Assembly: GCF_002101675.1 (NCBI RefSeq)
Contig: NZ_LQOY01000211.1
Coordinates: forward strand, 1 to 33,653
Source: Mycobacterium gordonae
GTDB taxonomy: Bacteria > Actinomycetota > Actinomycetes > Mycobacteriales > Mycobacteriaceae
DNA length: 33,653 nucleotides
Direction of reading: 5' to 3'
The notes under the pieces are model-generated. The model was not told the DNA's origin. It was given only the letters and a program-made list of their open reading frames with translations, and searched no databases. Shown here one piece after another: positions 30,827 to 33,653 of this stretch. The translations under genes and the position numbers were made by a program. Each line of letters begins with the position of its first letter. Positions within the stretch are counted from its first letter, which is position 1.

Positions 30827-32829
30827 CCATCGCACCGCTTGTCAACGAAACATCGCACCGCACCGACGAATTGGATCAACTGGCGATCAACACCCTGCGC
30901 TTCCTGGCCGCCGACGGCGTGCAGGCAGCGAACAGCGGCCACCCCGGGCTGCCGTTGGGCACCAGCGCCATCGCCTGGACCCTGTGGTCGCGCCACCTGC
31001 GCCACGACCCGGCCGACCCACGCTGGCCGGACCGGGACCGGTTCGTGCTGTCCGCCGGTCACGGCTCAATGCTGCTGTACGCCCTACTGCATGTCTTCGG
31101 ATACGACCTGCCGGTCAGCCAGCTGCGCAAGTTCCGTCAGCTCGGCTCCTCGACCCCCGGGCACCCCGAATACGGTCACACACCCGGCGTCGAAACCACG
31201 ACAGGGCCACTGGGACAAGGCATTGCGAACGCGGTCGGCATGGCGCTGGCCGAACGGATGCTGGCCGCCCGGTGCAATACCGAGGAACACACCGTCGTCG
31301 ACCACCGCACCTGGGTGCTCGCCGGCGACGGCGACCTGATGGAGGGCATCAGCCACGAGGCTGCTTCACTGGCCGGACGGTTGCGGCTGGGCAAGCTGAT
31401 CCTGATCTTCGACGACAACGACATCACCATCGACGGGCCGGCCTCGCAGAGCTGCGCCGACGACGTCGAGGGCCGGTTCGCCGCCTACGGCTGGCGGGTG
31501 CTCAGCGTCGCCGACGGCAACGACGTCCCTGCCCTGGACCGTGCGTTCACCGAAGCATCCCACGGTGATGGAAGGCCCACCTTCATCCGGGTGCGCACCA
31601 CCATCGGCTTCGGGGCTCCCGGAGTCGAGGGAACACCGAAAGCCCATGGCAGTCCATTGGGTTCGGCGGTGCTGCAGGCCATGCGCACCCGCCTGGACTG
31701 GCCCGACGAGCAGTTCCACGTGCCGCTCGCGGTGGGCGCGGCCGCCGCGGTGGTGGCCGCCCGCGGCGCCGCGTCGCATGCGCAGTGGGCCCGGACGCAC
31801 GCCGCGTGGCAGGTGGACCACCCGCAGCTGTCCGCGGACTTCCCGCTGGACTGCATTCCGGTCGCCGACGACCTGTCGGTGCTGACACCTCTGGCCGACG
31901 GGGCCGCCGCGGGCGGAAAGTCGGCTACTCGTAAGGCTTCCGGCAAGGCGCTGCAAGCGCTGGCCGCGGTGTACCCCGGCCTGGTCGGCGGGTCGGCGGA
32001 CCTGGCCGCCTCGACCAACACCGCCATCCCCGGCGGCGATGTGGCGCCGGACGACTTCATCGGTCGCACAATCCATTTCGGAATCCGCGAGCATGCCATG
32101 GCGGCGGTGATGAACGGCATCGCCCTGCACGGCGGGCTGCGCCCATTCGGCAGCACCTTCCTGGTGTTCGCCGACTATCTGCGGCCGGCCCTGCGGCTTT
32201 CGGCGCTGATGAAGCTGCCGGTGATCTATGTGTTCACCCACGACTCCGTGCACGTCGGGGAGGACGGTCCGACACATCAGCCCATCGAGCAGCTGGAGTC
32301 GTTGCGGATCATCCCCGGCCTGACCGTGCTGCGGCCGGCCGATGCCGCCGAGACCGCACTGGCCTGGCAGCTCGCCGCCGACAACACTGACGGCCCAACG
32401 GTTCTGGTGCTCAGCCGGCAGGATCTTCCGGAGCTCGGCGGCTTCGGGTTGGACGATGTCCGCCACTACGGCATGCGGGTGGTGCGGCCGGTCGCGGACA
32501 CTCCGCACGTCATGCTGGCGGCCAGCGGCTCCGAAGTTGCGCTGGCGATGCAGGCCGCAGAATTGTTGAGCGAGCGCGGAATCGCCGCGATCGTGGTGTC
32601 GGTGATGTGGCGGGAACGCATCGCAGCGTTGCCTGATCTGCCGGTGGTGTGGATCGAGGCCGGAGTGAGCACCGGCTGGCGGGCGCTGGCCAGACCGTGT
32701 GACACGGTGATCGGCATCGACCGCTTCGGCGCCAGCGGGCCCGGCCCGGAGGTGGCCGCTCACCTGGGGCTGACCGCCTCCGCCGTCGCCGAAGCGGCGC
32801 TGCACAGCATCGCGCGCGCGTCTGGTTGA
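30823..32829 (+). CDS. cbbT: Transketolase
   Basis: This 668-residue thiamine-diphosphate enzyme moves two-carbon units among the sugar phosphates of the CBB cycle. The N-terminal part has GHPGLPLG and the cofactor-binding GDGDLMEGISHEAASL. The middle domain has GIREHAMAAVMNGIALHGG with the catalytic Glu, and THDSVHVGEDGPTHQPIEQL for substrate phosphate binding. The C-terminal domain ends near LGLTASAVAEAALHS. Length is typical. ATG 30823 overlaps the rpe stop in an ATGA junction; the much longer open frame starting at 30424 is antisense-like reading within rpe and is rejected. It lies between cbbE and cbbY in one operon. Confidence 0.96.
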   Translation: MTIAPLVNETSHRTDELDQLAINTLRFLAADGVQAANSGHPGLPLGTSAIAWTLWSRHLRHDPADPRWPDRDRFVLSAGHGSMLLYALLHVFGYDLPVSQLRKFRQLGSSTPGHPEYGHTPGVETTTGPLGQGIANAVGMALAERMLAARCNTEEHTVVDHRTWVLAGDGDLMEGISHEAASLAGRLRLGKLILIFDDNDITIDGPASQSCADDVEGRFAAYGWRVLSVADGNDVPALDRAFTEASHGDGRPTFIRVRTTIGFGAPGVEGTPKAHGSPLGSAVLQAMRTRLDWPDEQFHVPLAVGAAAAVVAARGAASHAQWARTHAAWQVDHPQLSADFPLDCIPVADDLSVLTPLADGAAAGGKSATRKASGKALQALAAVYPGLVGGSADLAASTNTAIPGGDVAPDDFIGRTIHFGIREHAMAAVMNGIALHGGLRPFGSTFLVFADYLRPALRLSALMKLPVIYVFTHDSVHVGEDGPTHQPIEQLESLRIIPGLTVLRPADAAETALAWQLAADNTDGPTVLVLSRQDLPELGGFGLDDVRHYGMRVVRPVADTPHVMLAASGSEVALAMQAAELLSERGIAAIVVSVMWRERIAALPDLPVVWIEAGVSTGWRALARPCDTVIGIDRFGASGPGPEVAAHLGLTASAVAEAALHSIARASG

Positions 32830-32832
32830 CGA

Positions 32833-33555
32833 ATGGTGCTGCGAGCGGTCATCTTCGACGTCGACGGGACGCTGGCCGATACCGAGCGCAACGGTCATCG
32901 GCTGGCCTTCAACGACGCCTTCGCCAAACACGGCCTGGATATCGTCTGGACGCCCGAGACCTACGGTCGGCTGCTGGCGATCGCTGGTGGGCGTCGCCGC
33001 ATCACGCATGATCTGCGGGCGCGGGGGTACGGCACTCGCGCCGGCCGGTTGGCCGAGGACGTGCACCGTACCAAGACGGCCCTGTTCACCATGCGGGTCC
33101 TCAACGGTGCGATCTGCGGCCGTCCGGGTCTGTCGAGGCTGATCGCCGACCTGCACCGGTCCGGTGTCCGCGTGGCCATCGCGACGACCGGCCGCCGGCG
33201 TTGGGTGGAACCACTGGTTCGGCACGTGGTCGGGGATGGTGTTGCGGAGGTGATCGTCACCGGTGACGACGTGCAACGGCTCAAGCCCGACCCCGAGGCG
33301 TATCTGACGGCTTTACAACGGCTCGGATTGCCGCCCGAAGACATACTGGCGATTGAGGATTCAGCTATCGGGCTGCGGGCGGCACGAACGGCGGGGCTGG
33401 CGACCTTGGTGGTGACCAACGGCTACACCGTCGATCAGGACTTCACCGGTGCGGCCGCGGTGCGCTCCGCCTTCGACCAGCCTGGGCAGCTGCTGGCCGA
33501 CGGTTGCCGTGAGGTGCACCGGCACTGGTGGGCGGCGCCGGCCCGCCGAGTGTGA
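32833..33555 (+). CDS. cbbY: CbbY, xylulose-1,5-bisphosphate phosphatase
   Basis: A 240-residue HAD phosphatase of the CbbY group, which destroys xylulose 1,5-bisphosphate, a misfire product and inhibitor of RubisCO; it works alongside the activase CbbX. Motifs: FDVDGTLADTERNGHRLAFNDAF (Asp9 nucleophile, Asp11, and the Glu and His typical of CbbY), IATTGR (motif II), RLKPDPEAYLTAL (motif III Lys) and ILAIEDSAIGLRAA (motif IV acids). The cap domain region (35-90) is of normal size. It begins 3 bases after the transketolase stop. Its product is different from that of the HAD-IIA enzyme at 3428, so the two phosphatases probably handle two separate RubisCO by-products. Confidence 0.92.
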   Translation: MVLRAVIFDVDGTLADTERNGHRLAFNDAFAKHGLDIVWTPETYGRLLAIAGGRRRITHDLRARGYGTRAGRLAEDVHRTKTALFTMRVLNGAICGRPGLSRLIADLHRSGVRVAIATTGRRRWVEPLVRHVVGDGVAEVIVTGDDVQRLKPDPEAYLTALQRLGLPPEDILAIEDSAIGLRAARTAGLATLVVTNGYTVDQDFTGAAAVRSAFDQPGQLLADGCREVHRHWWAAPARRV

Positions 33556-33583
33556 AGTCCACGACGCTCCAGCGGCCTTGGAT

Positions 33584-33653
33584 TCAGGCCGTCGCTGCAA
33601 CGAATGCGGACGGGTCTGAGAGTAGTCGGTGGAGTTCTTCGGCGGGGGTGCGC
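33584..33653 (-). mobile_element. C-terminal end of a probable IS30-type transposase (partial)
   Basis: On the minus strand the final 23 codons read RTPAEELHRLLSDPSAFVAA and end at a TGA at 33586-33584. A phrase like RKTLGWRTPAEALHxLL closes many IS30-family transposases, so this is probably the 3' end of such a gene entering from the right edge. Only 22 residues are visible and the family call is by eye. The 28 bases between cbbY and this stop should hold one terminal inverted repeat. Confidence 0.45.

Noticed and set aside
31366..33276. Long minus-strand open frame (636 codons) opposite transketolase and cbbY
   Set aside because: It spans two well-supported genes on the other strand; its composition is Arg/Gly/Pro-biased and shows no domain.
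1..33653. tRNA, rRNA, CRISPR array or replication origin
   Set aside because: No cloverleaf-like gene, regular spaced repeat array or iteron/DnaA-box cluster was visible. The only regularly spaced repeats are the three at the IS21-like end.

Overview
This GC-rich window reads as an actinobacterial chromosome, most likely a Mycobacterium in the broad sense. The evidence is a uniform high-GC codon style, a Huc-type [NiFe]-hydrogenase operon, a stand-alone receiver protein resembling M. tuberculosis Rv3143, a Mce-domain protein, a cytochrome P450 and several TetR regulators. Family assignments rest on motifs and recalled homologues; no search was run. The core is a chemolithoautotrophy island: a hydrogenase for H2 oxidation next to nearly all the dedicated enzymes of the Calvin-Benson-Bassham (CBB) cycle, plus a pair of complex I proton-pumping subunits.

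Left edge (1-3191): the end of an IS21-like insertion sequence interrupts a glycosyltransferase gene, leaving 111 codons. Next come two regulator/enzyme pairs: TetR with the broken glycosyltransferase, and TetR with an O-methyltransferase. The two intergenic regions share an operator-like half-site. CBB arm 1 (3428-6716): a HAD-IIA phosphatase, a stand-alone receiver protein on the other strand, class I fructose-1,6-bisphosphatase (cbbF) and phosphoribulokinase (cbbP). Cargo (6916-9763): TetR, cytochrome P450 and a short orphan Mce protein, with no obvious tie to autotrophy.

Hydrogenase block (9872-21879, all minus strand, transcribed right to left): hucM-like scaffold, small subunit, large subunit, maturation protease with an extra C-terminal region, a 94-aa protein, TPR protein, NifU/Rieske iron-sulfur protein (HucE-like), six-repeat NHL propeller, a 277-aa unknown, then a 39-codon NuoK remnant, full NuoL and NuoM. 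From the large subunit onward most junctions are 4-base start/stop overlaps, so this looks like one or two long coupled operons. An AraC-family regulator (22142-23203) is divergent from it.

CBB arm 2 (23280-33555): cbbL-cbbS-cbbX-cbbR on the minus strand (red-type RubisCO, its activase and a LysR regulator at the end of the operon). Divergent from it is a class I aldolase. A NarL-type two-component system follows on the minus strand, then rpe-tkt-cbbY on the plus strand. At the right edge is the C-terminal end of a probable IS30-family transposase.

Putative working model: Huc oxidises H2 and reduces menaquinone. RubisCO, CbbX, CbbY, PRK, FBPase, aldolase, transketolase and epimerase run carbon fixation. 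The HAD-IIA enzyme may remove 2-phosphoglycolate. Because Huc is thought to feed quinone rather than NAD+, reductant for the CBB cycle must come from elsewhere; the NuoL/NuoM pair could belong to a modified complex I running in reverse. That last step is inference. Genes not in the window include hypA-F, phosphoglycerate kinase, GAPDH and ribose-5-phosphate isomerase. No stretch longer than 300 bases is without a gene; the larger gaps (1116-1371, 3192-3427, 8760-8968, 21880-22141) are covered below. I saw no tRNA, rRNA or CRISPR array.
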